Shown here piece by piece: positions 1 through 9,552 of a stretch of DNA of 64,000 nt (position 1 is the first letter of the stretch; every line of letters starts with the position of its first letter). Below the pieces are notes generated by a model. It was given only the letters and a program-made list of their open reading frames with translations. It had not been told where the DNA came from and did not search any database. The stretch lies in assembly GCA_905479065.1 (NCBI GenBank), contig CAJQLB010000036.1, forward strand, positions 1 through 64,000, given 5' to 3'. The stretch comes from an uncultured Flavobacteriaceae bacterium. GTDB taxonomy: Bacteria; Bacteroidota; Bacteroidia; Flavobacteriales; Flavobacteriaceae. The translations under genes were made by a program, and so were the position numbers.

Positions 1-823
1 CAATCCCCTCAAACAGATGTCTAACAGAGTCTGCTACCAGAGCACCTCCTCCATAAGCAGCATCGATGTGAAACCAAATATTTTCATTGTTGCAAACTTC
101 AGCAATCGCAGATAAATCGTCAATAATTCCTGCATTTGTTGTTCCAGCTGTAGCTACTACTGCAAACAATCGTTTTCGTTGGTCCATGGTCAATTCTCCA
201 ATAGCTTTATGAAGCTCATCTCCAGAAAGTTTTTCCTCTGAATCAATCATTATAATATCTACATCAGCGACTTTTGCCATTGCTTTAATTGAGGAATGAG
301 CCCCAATCGATGTTAGTATAAGTCCCTTTTTTTGTTTGTAAATATCATTTTCTCGCCAATGTTCTCTGGCAGTTACAATTGCCGATAAATTTGCTGCAGT
401 ACCACCACTGGTAAATACTCCAAACGCTCCAGACGGTAATCCCGTTAAAGAGACAATCCATTTCATTGCTTCATTTTCACAAAAAATACCACCCGCTCCT
501 TCCATCCAATAGGCACCGTGAATACTTGAAACTGATGTCACCAAATCAAACATAATAGCTGCACGGGTCGGCGCTGCAGGAACAAAAGCAAGATTTCTAG
601 GATGATCTACAGGAACATTTGCTTTGGATAAATGTTGCTTCCATAACTTAAAAGCATATTCTCCACCAATCCCATCCTTAGTTATGGTTTCCCCGACCAA
701 ACTTTTTAAATATTCAGCTTTTTGGGGTTTTCCAATCTTTTGGTCTGTTTGAGAAATTCTATCGATAGCATGTTTCATGACATCCATAGTCATTTCAATT
801 AAGTCTATATCGATTTTGTGCAT
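1..823 (-). CDS. Pyridoxal-dependent decarboxylase (group II), partial at left edge
   Basis: The first 274 residues of a PLP-dependent decarboxylase of the aromatic-L-amino-acid/glutamate/DOPA decarboxylase family are visible; the C-terminal part lies beyond the left edge. Seen: starts MHKIDIDLIEMTMDVMKHAI, then PRNLAFVPAAPT, a TSGGTAANL cofactor-phosphate segment, the IGAHSSIKAMA segment and WFHIDAAYGGG, which holds the Asp that contacts the PLP pyridine nitrogen. The Schiff-base lysine is expected further downstream and is not in the window. The ATG lies 3 nt after the bshC stop, so the two genes are probably cotranscribed. The substrate (aromatic amino acid, glutamate, diaminobutyrate) cannot be told from this fragment. 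Confidence 0.88.
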   Translation of the reverse strand, partial: MHKIDIDLIEMTMDVMKHAIDRISQTDQKIGKPQKAEYLKSLVGETITKDGIGGEYAFKLWKQHLSKANVPVDHPRNLAFVPAAPTRAAIMFDLVTSVSSIHGAYWMEGAGGIFCENEAMKWIVSLTGLPSGAFGVFTSGGTAANLSAIVTAREHWRENDIYKQKKGLILTSIGAHSSIKAMAKVADVDIIMIDSEEKLSGDELHKAIGELTMDQRKRLFAVVATAGTTNAGIIDDLSAIAEVCNNENIWFHIDAAYGGGALVADSVRHLFEGI

Positions 824-826
824 AGT

Positions 827-2422
827 TTACATTTCTAAAATTAAAAAATCTTTCTTTAGAGGTTGCAAATTTAACACTAACTGTTCAATTAATTGTGTTC
901 CAAATAACATATAAAGCTCTGAAAAATTGAGTTGTCGCTCTTGAAGATTTTCTCTAGGAAACAACTCGTTTTGAAGATCAATAATTCTTGAAGTTAAATG
1001 ATTTAGTTTTCTTTTTTGAGCCTTCAACAAGCGCTTTTCTAGATTTATCAACCCTTTAAGTTGTTTTTTTTCTTGTGCTGATACAGCACCTGAAAAAGAC
1101 TTGTCTGTTTGTTTTGCTAATTCATGTAAATACAGAAACTGATTTTGAAGAAGCTCTATTTGTGGTGTAAAATCAATGTTAAAGGTTGAAAACTGACGGA
1201 TTTTATCAGCTATAAGATCTTCTTGCTTTTTGAATAATTCTTTTATTGATAGACCTAATTTATCCGCTTTTCCTATCTGCTTACTCGTCGTAATAAGGAC
1301 TGAATTCCTCAATAATAACATGGGAAACGTAATGTTTTCAGAGTTAAAGTATGATTTTAACTGAAGCCAATAAGCGAGCTCTCCACCCCCTCCAATGTAA
1401 CATAAGTTTGGTAATATCACCTCTTGGTACAATGGACGCATTATGACATTCGGAGAAAACCGCTCAGGAAAACATTCTACTTCCTTCATGATTTCAGATT
1501 TTGAAAAACTTATATCTGTATCATTTACAAAAAACCTTTCTCTCTTTTTTAGTAAACGATTCCGGTTATTATCTTTTAAATAAAATAAATTTATTTCTCT
1601 TGGGTTTACTTGAACCTTGTACTTATGTGTTTTGAGATACTTGTTTGTTTCTTGAACTGAATTATAAGACGTTTGTTTAAATAATTCCTGTTTAACATGT
1701 GGAGAAAATAATGCCTTCAAATTTTTATCATCACCGTCTATAATGACCAAGCCATAAGACTTAAATAATTCGTTAGTCAAATAACGTGTTGCCTCAGTGA
1801 GGTTTGATTGTTCTATATATGTTTTTTGGAATAGGTCTAGTAAAACATCTGCATTCTTTCCAACACCTATAACACTCTTAAATGTAGCCAAAATGGCCTC
1901 AAGCCCCTCGGTATTTATACGGCCAACCGCACCTGAAGACTCCCTAGACCATTGTAATTTTGTTCCGTTGTAATTAAAAAAATTAATTTCATCAAAATCA
2001 TGATCTTCAGTGGCCATCCAGTACACTGGAACGAAATTACAGCTTGGGTATTTTTCTTTTAATTCCTCTGTTAAATTGATGACTGAAATAATCTTGTACA
2101 AAAAATAAAGTGGTCCTGTAAATAAATTTAGCTGATGGCCTGTTGTAATTGTGAAGGTGTCATGGTCTAACAACGCATCAATATTCGCAATCGTTGTCTT
2201 GGAACTTTTTGTACTCTCATATTGTTTGCGAAGAGTTTCTACCAATATAGGTCGATGTGATGTGTCAAAATTTGTGTTTTTTTCATGTATTTGAGACTTG
2301 AAATTATCTAAATTTGGAAACCTACTGAAAAGTGGTTTCACCAGTGTCGTTTCATCTAAATAATCACATATTAACGACGAAAAATAATGTGTGTCTCGAA
2401 TAGATATATGGGTTGAAGGCAT
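827..2422 (-). CDS. bshC: Bacillithiol biosynthesis cysteine-adding enzyme BshC
   Basis: This is the putative last enzyme of bacillithiol synthesis, thought to join cysteine to glucosaminyl-malate in the cytoplasm. The 531-aa length matches the family. Seen: TTGHQLNLFTGPLYFLYK at about residues 93-110, PVYWMATEDHDFDEI at about 132-146, a glycine-rich GGGGELAYWLQLKSYF near 345 and a charged coiled-coil-like segment near 420-490 (LEKRLLKAQKRKLNHL). These are hallmark BshC motifs. BshA and BshB are not in this window, which is common because the genes are scattered in Bacteroidota. A TATCTTTG -7 element lies about 20 nt upstream of the ATG. The downstream PLP decarboxylase follows after 3 nt. 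Confidence 0.95.
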   Translation of the reverse strand: MPSTHISIRDTHYFSSLICDYLDETTLVKPLFSRFPNLDNFKSQIHEKNTNFDTSHRPILVETLRKQYESTKSSKTTIANIDALLDHDTFTITTGHQLNLFTGPLYFLYKIISVINLTEELKEKYPSCNFVPVYWMATEDHDFDEINFFNYNGTKLQWSRESSGAVGRINTEGLEAILATFKSVIGVGKNADVLLDLFQKTYIEQSNLTEATRYLTNELFKSYGLVIIDGDDKNLKALFSPHVKQELFKQTSYNSVQETNKYLKTHKYKVQVNPREINLFYLKDNNRNRLLKKRERFFVNDTDISFSKSEIMKEVECFPERFSPNVIMRPLYQEVILPNLCYIGGGGELAYWLQLKSYFNSENITFPMLLLRNSVLITTSKQIGKADKLGLSIKELFKKQEDLIADKIRQFSTFNIDFTPQIELLQNQFLYLHELAKQTDKSFSGAVSAQEKKQLKGLINLEKRLLKAQKRKLNHLTSRIIDLQNELFPRENLQERQLNFSELYMLFGTQLIEQLVLNLQPLKKDFLILEM

Positions 2423-2443
2423 GCTACAGTTTCAAATACTCCG

Positions 2444-2451
2444 CAAAGATA
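2444..2451 (-). promoter_or_regulatory. Bacteroidota -7 element (TATCTTTG) for bshC
   Basis: The minus strand reads TATCTTTG, a match to the TAnnTTTG core, about 20 nt before the bshC ATG. A TTG lies 15 nt further upstream, slightly closer than the usual 17-23 nt, so only the core element is well supported. Confidence 0.45.
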
Positions 2452-2507
2452 ATAGTCTTAAAGTTTCAATGTACTAATTTTTAGTTAATTCGTTTTTAAC
2501 AAAACTC

Positions 2508-2515
2508 TATATTTG
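2508..2515 (+). promoter_or_regulatory. Bacteroidota -7 element (TATATTTG) for the M14 peptidase gene
   Basis: TATATTTG matches TAnnTTTG and lies about 66 nt before the chosen ATG at 2582. It also overlaps the TTG that begins the longest possible reading frame, which argues against using that TTG as the start. No convincing TTG at -33. Confidence 0.4.
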
Positions 2516-2581
2516 ATAACATTTTTTAATAAATTTAGAATCTCCTTTATATATTTAATTTTAAAAGATAAAAATAATCTT

Positions 2582-5059
2582 ATGCGACATTTTATACAAG
2601 TTTCACTTCTTGCCTTAGGTATTTCGTCCTTAGCAGCAGCACAAAACGTATTATCTCCTTCCGAATTTTTAGGCTACAATATTGGTACACAATTTTCCAG
2701 ACATCATCAAGTAATTGATTATTTTAAATACGTTGAATCACAATTAAAAACACAAGTAAAGCTTGTCAAATATGGAGAAACATACGAACGACGACCGTTA
2801 TATTTAGCATATATTTCTTCAAAAGAGAATATTAAAAACCTTGAAACCATCAGGCAAAACAATTTAAAAAATATTGGAATATTACCTGGTGATTCTGACG
2901 AAAGCGATGTTGCTATTGTTTGGATGAGTTATAATGTCCACGGGAACGAAGCCTCAAGTACTGAAGCAAGTATGCAAACATTGTACACCCTACTAACCAA
3001 GGAAAAAAACTATCTGCAAAATACGGTAGTAATTATTGACCCCTGTATTAATCCCGATGGTAGAGATCGTTACGCGAATTGGTATAATCAAACTAAAAGC
3101 ACACCATATGATATTAGCCCTGAGGCAAGTGAACATGCCGAACCATGGCCGGGAGGTAGAGCCAATCACTACTTATTTGACTTGAATAGAGATTGGGCGT
3201 GGGCATCACAAATTGAATCTCAATCAAGATTAAAAGTTTACAATAAATGGATGCCTCAAATTCACGTTGATTTTCATGAACAAGGAATTAATAGCCCTTA
3301 TTATTTTGCGCCTGCGGCAGAACCTTACCACGAGTTAATAACTGATTGGCAGAGAAATTTTCAATTTAAAATAGGAAGAAATCATGCAAAATATTTTGAT
3401 CAGGAAGGTTGGTTGTATTTTACACGAGAAAATTTCGATTTATTGTATCCTAGCTATGGGGACACATATCCAACCTATTTAGGAGCCATAGGAATGACCT
3501 ATGAACAAGCTGGCAGCGGCAGAGGTGGATTAGGAATCATGAAAAAAGAAGGAGATGTATTAACTTTGGTTGATCGCGTAAAACATCATACAACAACAGG
3601 AGTATCGACCGTTGAAACAGCCTCTAAAAATGCACTCAAATTAAACACCGAGTTTAAAAAGTTTTTTGACAACTCACAGTTAAAATATAAAAGTTTTGTT
3701 TTAAGTGGTAATGCTAAAAAAATAGATGTCTTAAAACTATTGCTTGATAAACATGATATCTCCTACGGATATTCCGTGAATAAAAATGTCTCAGGCCATA
3801 AATATTCTACAAATACTGCAGGAAGTCTTGAAGCTTCATCCAACGATTTAGTAATTAGCACAAACCAGCCTAAAGGCAAATTAATAAAAGCTCTATTTGA
3901 ACCTAGTGCCAAATTAAGTGATTCTTTAACCTATGACATTACTGCATGGAGTTTACCCTATGCTCATGGATTGGAAGCGATTGCAAGTACGCGATTTGTA
4001 AATACAGTAAATCTAGTCACTAAAGACAAAAAAAGTTTGCCGTTGGAGAATTCCTACGGCTATGTTTCTGATTGGAATTCGATGCAAGATGCTAAATTTT
4101 TATCAACGCTACTCACAAACAATATTAAGGTAAGATTCAATCAAAAACCATTCGTACAAAATAGAACAACTTTTGAACGTGGGTCTTTAATTATTTTACA
4201 AAGAGATAACAAGCACATAGAAAATTTTGTTTCTTTTCTAAATAAAATCGTTGTTGAAAAAAATCAAAAATTAACTGCCATTAATACAGGTTTTTCTGAT
4301 GTTTTACCAGACATGGGATCTTCTTCAATCAAACTGATTAGAAAACCTACTATTGCCCTTATATCAGGAGAAAACACATCTTCTCTAAGTTATGGTGCCA
4401 CATGGCATTTTTTTGAACAACAACTGAATTATCCCGTAACATCAATAAATTCAGAGGATTTTGATAAAACTAAACTTGAACGCTTTAATATTTTAATATT
4501 TCCAAGCGGATATTACAATACCGTTCTTGATAAGAAAGGAATGCAGAAGTTATCTTCCTATATTAAGAGTGGTGGAAAGGTTATCGCTTTTGATAGGGCA
4601 TTGCGGACCTTCGCAGGTAGAGATGGTTTTAATTTGATGCTAAATAAGCAAACTTCCACGACGAATGATTCTTCGGCAAAATTAATTCCATATGCCAACA
4701 GACGGCGTGAATACGCGAAAAACATGATAACAGGAGCTATTTTTAAAACAAAAGTTGATAATACTCACCCCATGGCTTATGGATATTCAAATGACTATTT
4801 TAGTCTAAAATTAGGAACTTCCTCATACCGCTTATTAACTAAAGGCTTTAACATAGCTCATATTGGAGATTCTGTAGAAAAAGTCTCCGGTTTTGCTGGT
4901 AGCGAGACACTTAATTTATTGAAAAATTCATTAGTTTTCGGAGAGGAACAAATTGGCAGAGGGAGCATGATATACTTTGTTGACAATGTGCTTTTTAGGA
5001 GTTTTTGGGAGAACGGAAAACTATTTTTTGTGAATTCATTGTTCTTTGTAAATAATTAA
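2582..5059 (+). CDS. Secreted M14-family zinc carboxypeptidase with C-terminal amidotransferase-like region
   Basis: A probable periplasmic or secreted metallopeptidase of about 825 aa. The start ATG at 2582 gives a clean signal peptide (MRHFIQVSLLALGISSLAAA, cleavage before QNVLS); the longer frame from 2513 would put 23 polar and hydrophobic residues in front of it. Seen: the zinc motif HxxE in NVHGNEASSTEAS (about residue 120), the second zinc His in QIHVDFHEQGINSPYYF, and a Glu in TYEQAGSGRGG that fits the catalytic position. The C-terminal third (PTIALISGENTSSLSYGATW, ILIFPSGYY) resembles the class-I-glutamine-amidotransferase-like domain found on Bacteroidota M14 peptidases. Peptide substrate unknown. 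An outer-membrane barrel gene follows after 11 nt. Confidence 0.9.
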   Translation: MRHFIQVSLLALGISSLAAAQNVLSPSEFLGYNIGTQFSRHHQVIDYFKYVESQLKTQVKLVKYGETYERRPLYLAYISSKENIKNLETIRQNNLKNIGILPGDSDESDVAIVWMSYNVHGNEASSTEASMQTLYTLLTKEKNYLQNTVVIIDPCINPDGRDRYANWYNQTKSTPYDISPEASEHAEPWPGGRANHYLFDLNRDWAWASQIESQSRLKVYNKWMPQIHVDFHEQGINSPYYFAPAAEPYHELITDWQRNFQFKIGRNHAKYFDQEGWLYFTRENFDLLYPSYGDTYPTYLGAIGMTYEQAGSGRGGLGIMKKEGDVLTLVDRVKHHTTTGVSTVETASKNALKLNTEFKKFFDNSQLKYKSFVLSGNAKKIDVLKLLLDKHDISYGYSVNKNVSGHKYSTNTAGSLEASSNDLVISTNQPKGKLIKALFEPSAKLSDSLTYDITAWSLPYAHGLEAIASTRFVNTVNLVTKDKKSLPLENSYGYVSDWNSMQDAKFLSTLLTNNIKVRFNQKPFVQNRTTFERGSLIILQRDNKHIENFVSFLNKIVVEKNQKLTAINTGFSDVLPDMGSSSIKLIRKPTIALISGENTSSLSYGATWHFFEQQLNYPVTSINSEDFDKTKLERFNILIFPSGYYNTVLDKKGMQKLSSYIKSGGKVIAFDRALRTFAGRDGFNLMLNKQTSTTNDSSAKLIPYANRRREYAKNMITGAIFKTKVDNTHPMAYGYSNDYFSLKLGTSSYRLLTKGFNIAHIGDSVEKVSGFAGSETLNLLKNSLVFGEEQIGRGSMIYFVDNVLFRSFWENGKLFFVNSLFFVNN

Positions 5060-5070
5060 AAATTAAAAAG

Positions 5071-5634
5071 ATGAAATATCTACCAATAATCATAATTACA
5101 ACTTTTATAAGCGGTACTTTATTTGCCCAAACAGACAATTCTACCTTCGTTTCCAATACCCAAACAACCTTTGGTATAAAGACAGGATATAACGCAATTC
5201 AATTTAAAATAGAAAACGAAAATACAGAATCTGTACAAAAGGAAGCTGGAATTTATTTTGGTGCATTTATCAATATTCCAACATCAGATATATTTAGTAT
5301 TCAGCCTGAAATTCTTTACAGCTCTTCTCGATACACGTTTAAAGATAATATTAATTTAATTCATGTTCCTATTTCAATACAGTTTAAATTAGCAAATAAT
5401 TTTACAGGATTTTTTGGCCCTGAGATTCAATTTTTACTGGATATTGGCAACCTAGATCTCAACAATTTTAACAATCTTATGCTAGGTTTTAATTTTGGTG
5501 CTAGTTATAAAATTTCCTCAAATTTTTCCATAGAAGCGAAACCCTATTTTTCATTTAGTAAATTATTAGATAATGGCCCTGGAATTTCCAGAAAATTAAA
5601 TATCCTTCAGATAGGATTAGCGTACCAATTTTAA
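5071..5634 (+). CDS. Outer-membrane beta-barrel protein (porin-like / PorT-type)
   Basis: A 187-aa protein with a signal peptide (MKYLPIIIITTFISGTLFAQ) followed by alternating polar and aromatic residues typical of a small eight-stranded barrel: TTFGIKTGYNAIQFKI, IFSIQPEILYSSSRY, HVPISIQFKLA, FGPEIQFLL, LGFNFGASYKI, and a C-terminal aromatic residue (IGLAYQF). These features fit the OMP_b-brl_2 type common in Bacteroidota. It lies 11 nt after the M14 peptidase and probably shares its transcript. No specific role can be read from the sequence; the barrel assignment rests on strand pattern and C-terminus. Confidence 0.75.
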   Translation: MKYLPIIIITTFISGTLFAQTDNSTFVSNTQTTFGIKTGYNAIQFKIENENTESVQKEAGIYFGAFINIPTSDIFSIQPEILYSSSRYTFKDNINLIHVPISIQFKLANNFTGFFGPEIQFLLDIGNLDLNNFNNLMLGFNFGASYKISSNFSIEAKPYFSFSKLLDNGPGISRKLNILQIGLAYQF

Positions 5635-5648
5635 TTTTGGCTTTTACT

Positions 5649-6746
5649 GTGAAATTAAACATTCTTTTATTTTTCTCATTTGTTCAACTTGCTATTGATG
5701 GACAAAATAATCTTATTAATCATGTCAGTGATATATCTCCTCAGATCAGCTTATTTAGTAAGAATTATAGTCCCAATGTTTCCTGTTATCGAATCCCTTC
5801 GATGATAACAGCTGTTAACGGAGATCTTATTGTTGCTGTAGACGAACGCGTGACATCTTGCGGTGATTTAAAATGGAATGATGATATAAATATTGTTATC
5901 CGTAGAAGTCGTGATAACGGAAATACATGGTCAGGAATAGAAAAAATTATTGATTTTCCTTTAGGTCAATCTGCCTCAGACCCATCAATGATAGTGGATA
6001 AAACAACAGGTCAGATTTTTTTATTTTATAATTTCATGGACTTGAATATTAAAAGGAACGTTTATTTTCACCATGTTATAACGAGTAAAGACAATGGTCT
6101 TACTTGGTCGAGGCCCAAAGATATCACCGCACAAATCACACTACCTAATTGGTCTAATGATTTCAAATTTATAACCTCAGGGCGTGGAATTCAAACCACG
6201 AAAGGAACATTACTTCATAGCCTCGTGAATATAGAAAAGGGGACATACCTATTTGGGAGTGATGACCACGGACAATCCTGGTATTTATTGAATACAGCGA
6301 TAAATCCTGGCGATGAATCGAAAATCGTACAGTTATCTGACGGAAATTTAATGGTAAATAGCCGTGTCAATAATTTGGGACACAGATATGTTCATAAATC
6401 TGTTGACAATGGAAAAACGTGGTCAAGCAATTCTGATAGCAGTCTGATTGATCCATCGTGTAATGCAAGTATAATAAACCACACTATCACCTCCCATGGT
6501 ATTCGTGAAAATGTTTTAATTTTTGCCAATGCCAACTCAAAGACAACACGTGAAAACATGACAATAAAATTAAGTTTTGATGATGGCGTTACATGGACTG
6601 AAGGAAAAACTATCTATGAAGGTAAGAGTGCTTACAGCTCTTTGTGTATTTTAAAAAATGGCAATATTGGTTTATTTTTTGAAAAAAACGACTATCAAGA
6701 ATGTACGTTTGTTAGCTTTTCGTTTGATTGGCTAAGTCAGAAATAA
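5649..6746 (+). CDS. Exo-alpha-sialidase / neuraminidase-like BNR-repeat protein
   Basis: A secreted six-bladed beta-propeller glycoside hydrolase of sialidase type. Seen: the arginine-bearing motif CYRIPSM near the N-terminus; five Asp-boxes of form SxDxGxxW (SRDNGNTW, SKDNGLTW, SDDHGQSW, SVDNGKTW, SFDDGVTW); and AYSSLCILKNGNIGLFFEK near the C-terminus, where the catalytic Tyr of sialidases occurs. No ATG fits: the frame opens with TTG at 5637, two nt after the barrel gene's stop, or GTG at 5649. GTG is preferred because KLNILLFFSFVQLAIDG then forms the signal peptide. No SusC/SusD pair or sialate catabolic gene is nearby, so substrate use is unproven. Confidence 0.85.
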   Translation: MKLNILLFFSFVQLAIDGQNNLINHVSDISPQISLFSKNYSPNVSCYRIPSMITAVNGDLIVAVDERVTSCGDLKWNDDINIVIRRSRDNGNTWSGIEKIIDFPLGQSASDPSMIVDKTTGQIFLFYNFMDLNIKRNVYFHHVITSKDNGLTWSRPKDITAQITLPNWSNDFKFITSGRGIQTTKGTLLHSLVNIEKGTYLFGSDDHGQSWYLLNTAINPGDESKIVQLSDGNLMVNSRVNNLGHRYVHKSVDNGKTWSSNSDSSLIDPSCNASIINHTITSHGIRENVLIFANANSKTTRENMTIKLSFDDGVTWTEGKTIYEGKSAYSSLCILKNGNIGLFFEKNDYQECTFVSFSFDWLSQK

Positions 6747-6905
6747 TTTCAGTATATAAGCATCAAGATTATTAAAAAAAATACAAAATATTCTAATTTT
6801 GATGTAGCTATTTTAAACTGTTAAAACACTCTATATTTTTATCAATGAATCATTTTTTTTGTAATTTAAGGTTAAACTATGTTAAATCGTTAAATTAAAA
6901 AAGCT

Positions 6906-8201
6906 ATGAGAGGAACAGAGTTTCAAAAGCACCCTATAATCGCTGCACGATTACTTTTTTTTATGTTATTTCTAGTTAATATGAGCACTATAAGTGCATA
7001 CCAAAACACCAACCAAACATTGATTGAATATAAAGGTAAAATTATAGACTCAGAAAAGAGAAAGCCTTTAATTTTTGCAGACATTTCAGTGCCTACGACA
7101 AATATTAGTACTATCTCAAACAAAGAAGGAAAATTCTCAATAAAAATTCCAGAGCGCTTGGGTATTTCAACACTTTCAATTTCATTTTTAGGATACGAAA
7201 CAACAGTTGTAAATTTAAGTCAGTTGGAACAAAAAATAAATATTATTGTTTTACACCCTACAGTTACCGAACTAGCTCAAATAAGTATTAACGCTCCAAA
7301 AGATGCACGAGCTTTAGTTAAACTAGCCTTGAAAAATCGTGGTGAAAAGTACATCAAAACAGAAGCCACAATGACTGCTTTTTACAGAGAAACAATAAAA
7401 AAAAGAAAAAAAAATGCATCATTAACAGAGGCCGTTGTGAAAATTTATAAACAGCCATATCATACTTCAAGAAGGGATGAAATTGAATTAGTTAAATCTA
7501 GAAAAAACACAAATTACTCAAGACTAGACACCATCGCTTTAAAGCTACAAGGTGGTCCATTTAGTGCACTTTTTTCGGATATTGTTAAATACCCCGATTA
7601 TATTTTTACAAAGGAGTCATTTGACTTCTATGACTTTAGTTTTAATACTTCGACTGAAATTAATGACCGCAATGTTTATGTTGTTAACTTTAAGCAACAA
7701 GAGAATAGCATGGTACCTTTGTACAAAGGAAATCTCTATATCGATGCAGAAACCTTTGCAATAATTAGTGCAGACTATGAATTAAATATTGAGAATAAAG
7801 CTGAAGCTACCAAACTATTTTTAAAGAAAAAACCAAGAAATGTAGATGTAGAAACTGTGACAGCACAGTATAAGGTTGATTATAAATTATCTAATAATAA
7901 ATGGCATTATAGTTACAGTAACTTACAGCTTGCTTTCAGAGTGAAATGGGCAAAAAAATTATTTAGTAAGACCTATACCCTCGATGTTGAGATGGCCGTA
8001 ACAGACTGGGATAATAATTTATTCGAAAAGATAAATTCTGAAAGAAAAATCAAACCGAGTATCATACTAAGTGATGAAGCATCTGGTTTTTCTGATCTGA
8101 AATTTTGGGGAAAATTTAATATTATTGAGCCAGAAAAATCCATTGAGTCTGCTATTCGTAAAATTTCCAAACAATTAACAAAAATAGATAAAAATGACTA
8201 A
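6906..8201 (+). CDS. Carboxypeptidase-regulatory-like domain envelope protein
   Basis: A 431-aa exported protein. Residues 1-32 form a signal peptide (hydrophobic LLFFMLFLVNMSTISA). Residues about 38-125 match a CarboxypepD_reg-like beta-sandwich (YKGKIIDSEKRKPLIFADI, TISNKEGKFSIKIP, LSISFLGYETTVVNL), as found at the N-terminus of many Bacteroidota outer-membrane proteins. The rest (FYRETIKKRKK, VYVVNFKQQENS, YKGNLYIDAETFAIISADYE) is a beta-rich region that often accompanies this domain and may sit at the outer membrane. There is no TonB-dependent receptor barrel. Its stop codon overlaps that of convergent rimO by 4 nt. Specific function unknown. Confidence 0.8.
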   Translation: MRGTEFQKHPIIAARLLFFMLFLVNMSTISAYQNTNQTLIEYKGKIIDSEKRKPLIFADISVPTTNISTISNKEGKFSIKIPERLGISTLSISFLGYETTVVNLSQLEQKINIIVLHPTVTELAQISINAPKDARALVKLALKNRGEKYIKTEATMTAFYRETIKKRKKNASLTEAVVKIYKQPYHTSRRDEIELVKSRKNTNYSRLDTIALKLQGGPFSALFSDIVKYPDYIFTKESFDFYDFSFNTSTEINDRNVYVVNFKQQENSMVPLYKGNLYIDAETFAIISADYELNIENKAEATKLFLKKKPRNVDVETVTAQYKVDYKLSNNKWHYSYSNLQLAFRVKWAKKLFSKTYTLDVEMAVTDWDNNLFEKINSERKIKPSIILSDEASGFSDLKFWGKFNIIEPEKSIESAIRKISKQLTKIDKND

Positions 8202-9511
8202 CTGTCTTTACAACAAACATCCCCATAAAGATCAAAATCTGCTGCATTTGTGACCTTTACTTGATAAAATTCTCCTGTCTTTAAATAAGATTTTTTTGCG
8301 TCAATCATGACCTCATTATCTACATCAGGAGAATCAAATTCAGTTCTACCTATAAAGTAGTCACCTTCCTTACGATCAATAATAACTTTATACACCTTAC
8401 CAATTTTTTCTTGATTTAATTCCCAAGATATTTGAGATTGAATTTCCATAATTTCGTTAGCACGCTCTTGTTTTACTTGCTCAGGAACATCATCCTCTAA
8501 ATTATAGGCATGAGTATTTTCTTCATGTGAATATGTAAAACATCCTAAACGTTCAAAACGCATGTCTATTACCCATTGTTTCAATGTTTGATAATCATCT
8601 TCTGTCTCGCCAGGATATCCAACAATTAAGGTTGTACGAATGACCATCTCTGGAACAGTCTTACGGAATTGCTTCAACAGTTTAGTTGTTTTTTCTTTAG
8701 TCGTCCCACGACGCATACTTTTTAAGATGGCGTCGCTAATGTGCTGTAATGGAATGTCCAAGTAATTACAAATCTTTGGCTCTTTATTCATCACCTCTAA
8801 AACATCCATTGGAAAACCTGTAGGAAATGCATAATGTAAACGTATCCAATCAATACCTTCGACTTTTACAAGGGCATTTAATAATTCTGAAAGATTTCTC
8901 TTTTTGTAGAGATCAAGACCATAGTACGTGAGATCTTGAGCTATTAAAATCAATTCCTTTACGCCATTTGCAGCAAGTTTTTCAGCCTCAATAACCAAAT
9001 CTTCAATTGATGTACTTTTATGTTTTCCTCTCATTAAAGGAATCGCACAGAAACTGCAAGGTCTGTCACAACCTTCTGCAATCTTTAAATAAGCGTAGTT
9101 TTTAGGAGTAGTTGTTAAGCGTTCGCCTATTAATTCATGTTTATAATCGGCTCCTAGAGCTTTGAGCAAATTTGGTAATTCGGTTGTGCCGAAATACTGA
9201 TCAACATTCGGAATCTCCTCTTTTAAATCTGGTTTGTATCGTTCACTCAAACAACCTGTAACAAATACCTTATCTACATCACCTGCTTCTTTTTTTTGCA
9301 TGAACTCTAAAATAGTATTCACACTTTCTTCCTTCGCGTTATTAATAAAACCGCACGTATTAATGACCACAATATTTCCTTCTTCCTCATGCACAACTTC
9401 CTTACCATTAGCTTTAAGTTGTCCCATTAACACTTCACTATCGTACACATTTTTGCTACAGCCCAGTGTAATTACATTGATTTTATTCTTTTTAAGTGAT
9501 TTTGTACGCAT
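8198..9511 (-). CDS. rimO: Ribosomal protein S12 (aspartyl) methylthiotransferase RimO
   Basis: A radical-SAM enzyme that methylthiolates an aspartate of ribosomal protein S12. At 437 aa it has the usual three domains: N-terminal UPF0004 (VITLGCSKNVYDSEVLMGQL, with further cluster cysteines in NTCGFI and TGCLSERY), the radical-SAM core with CxxxCxxC (GCDRPCSFCAIPLMRG), and a C-terminal TRAM domain (YKVIIDRKEGDYFIGRTEFD). SxCS-type motifs LGCSKN and IRLHYAFP favour RimO over MiaB. A TATCTTTG -7 element lies about 17-24 nt upstream of the ATG. It converges with the envelope protein gene at 8201. Confidence 0.96.
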   Translation of the reverse strand: MRTKSLKKNKINVITLGCSKNVYDSEVLMGQLKANGKEVVHEEEGNIVVINTCGFINNAKEESVNTILEFMQKKEAGDVDKVFVTGCLSERYKPDLKEEIPNVDQYFGTTELPNLLKALGADYKHELIGERLTTTPKNYAYLKIAEGCDRPCSFCAIPLMRGKHKSTSIEDLVIEAEKLAANGVKELILIAQDLTYYGLDLYKKRNLSELLNALVKVEGIDWIRLHYAFPTGFPMDVLEVMNKEPKICNYLDIPLQHISDAILKSMRRGTTKEKTTKLLKQFRKTVPEMVIRTTLIVGYPGETEDDYQTLKQWVIDMRFERLGCFTYSHEENTHAYNLEDDVPEQVKQERANEIMEIQSQISWELNQEKIGKVYKVIIDRKEGDYFIGRTEFDSPDVDNEVMIDAKKSYLKTGEFYQVKVTNAADFDLYGDVCCKDS

Positions 9512-9527
9512 ATCCTAAATTCAGGTA

Positions 9528-9535
9528 CAAAGATA
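9528..9535 (-). promoter_or_regulatory. Bacteroidota -7 element (TATCTTTG) for rimO
   Basis: The minus strand has TATCTTTG (TAnnTTTG core) just before the rimO ATG. The nearest clear TTG is 25 nt further upstream, a little far for a -33 element. It implies that rimO has its own promoter within the minus-strand block. Confidence 0.45.
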
Positions 9536-9552
9536 CAACCTTAAATCTCGCA

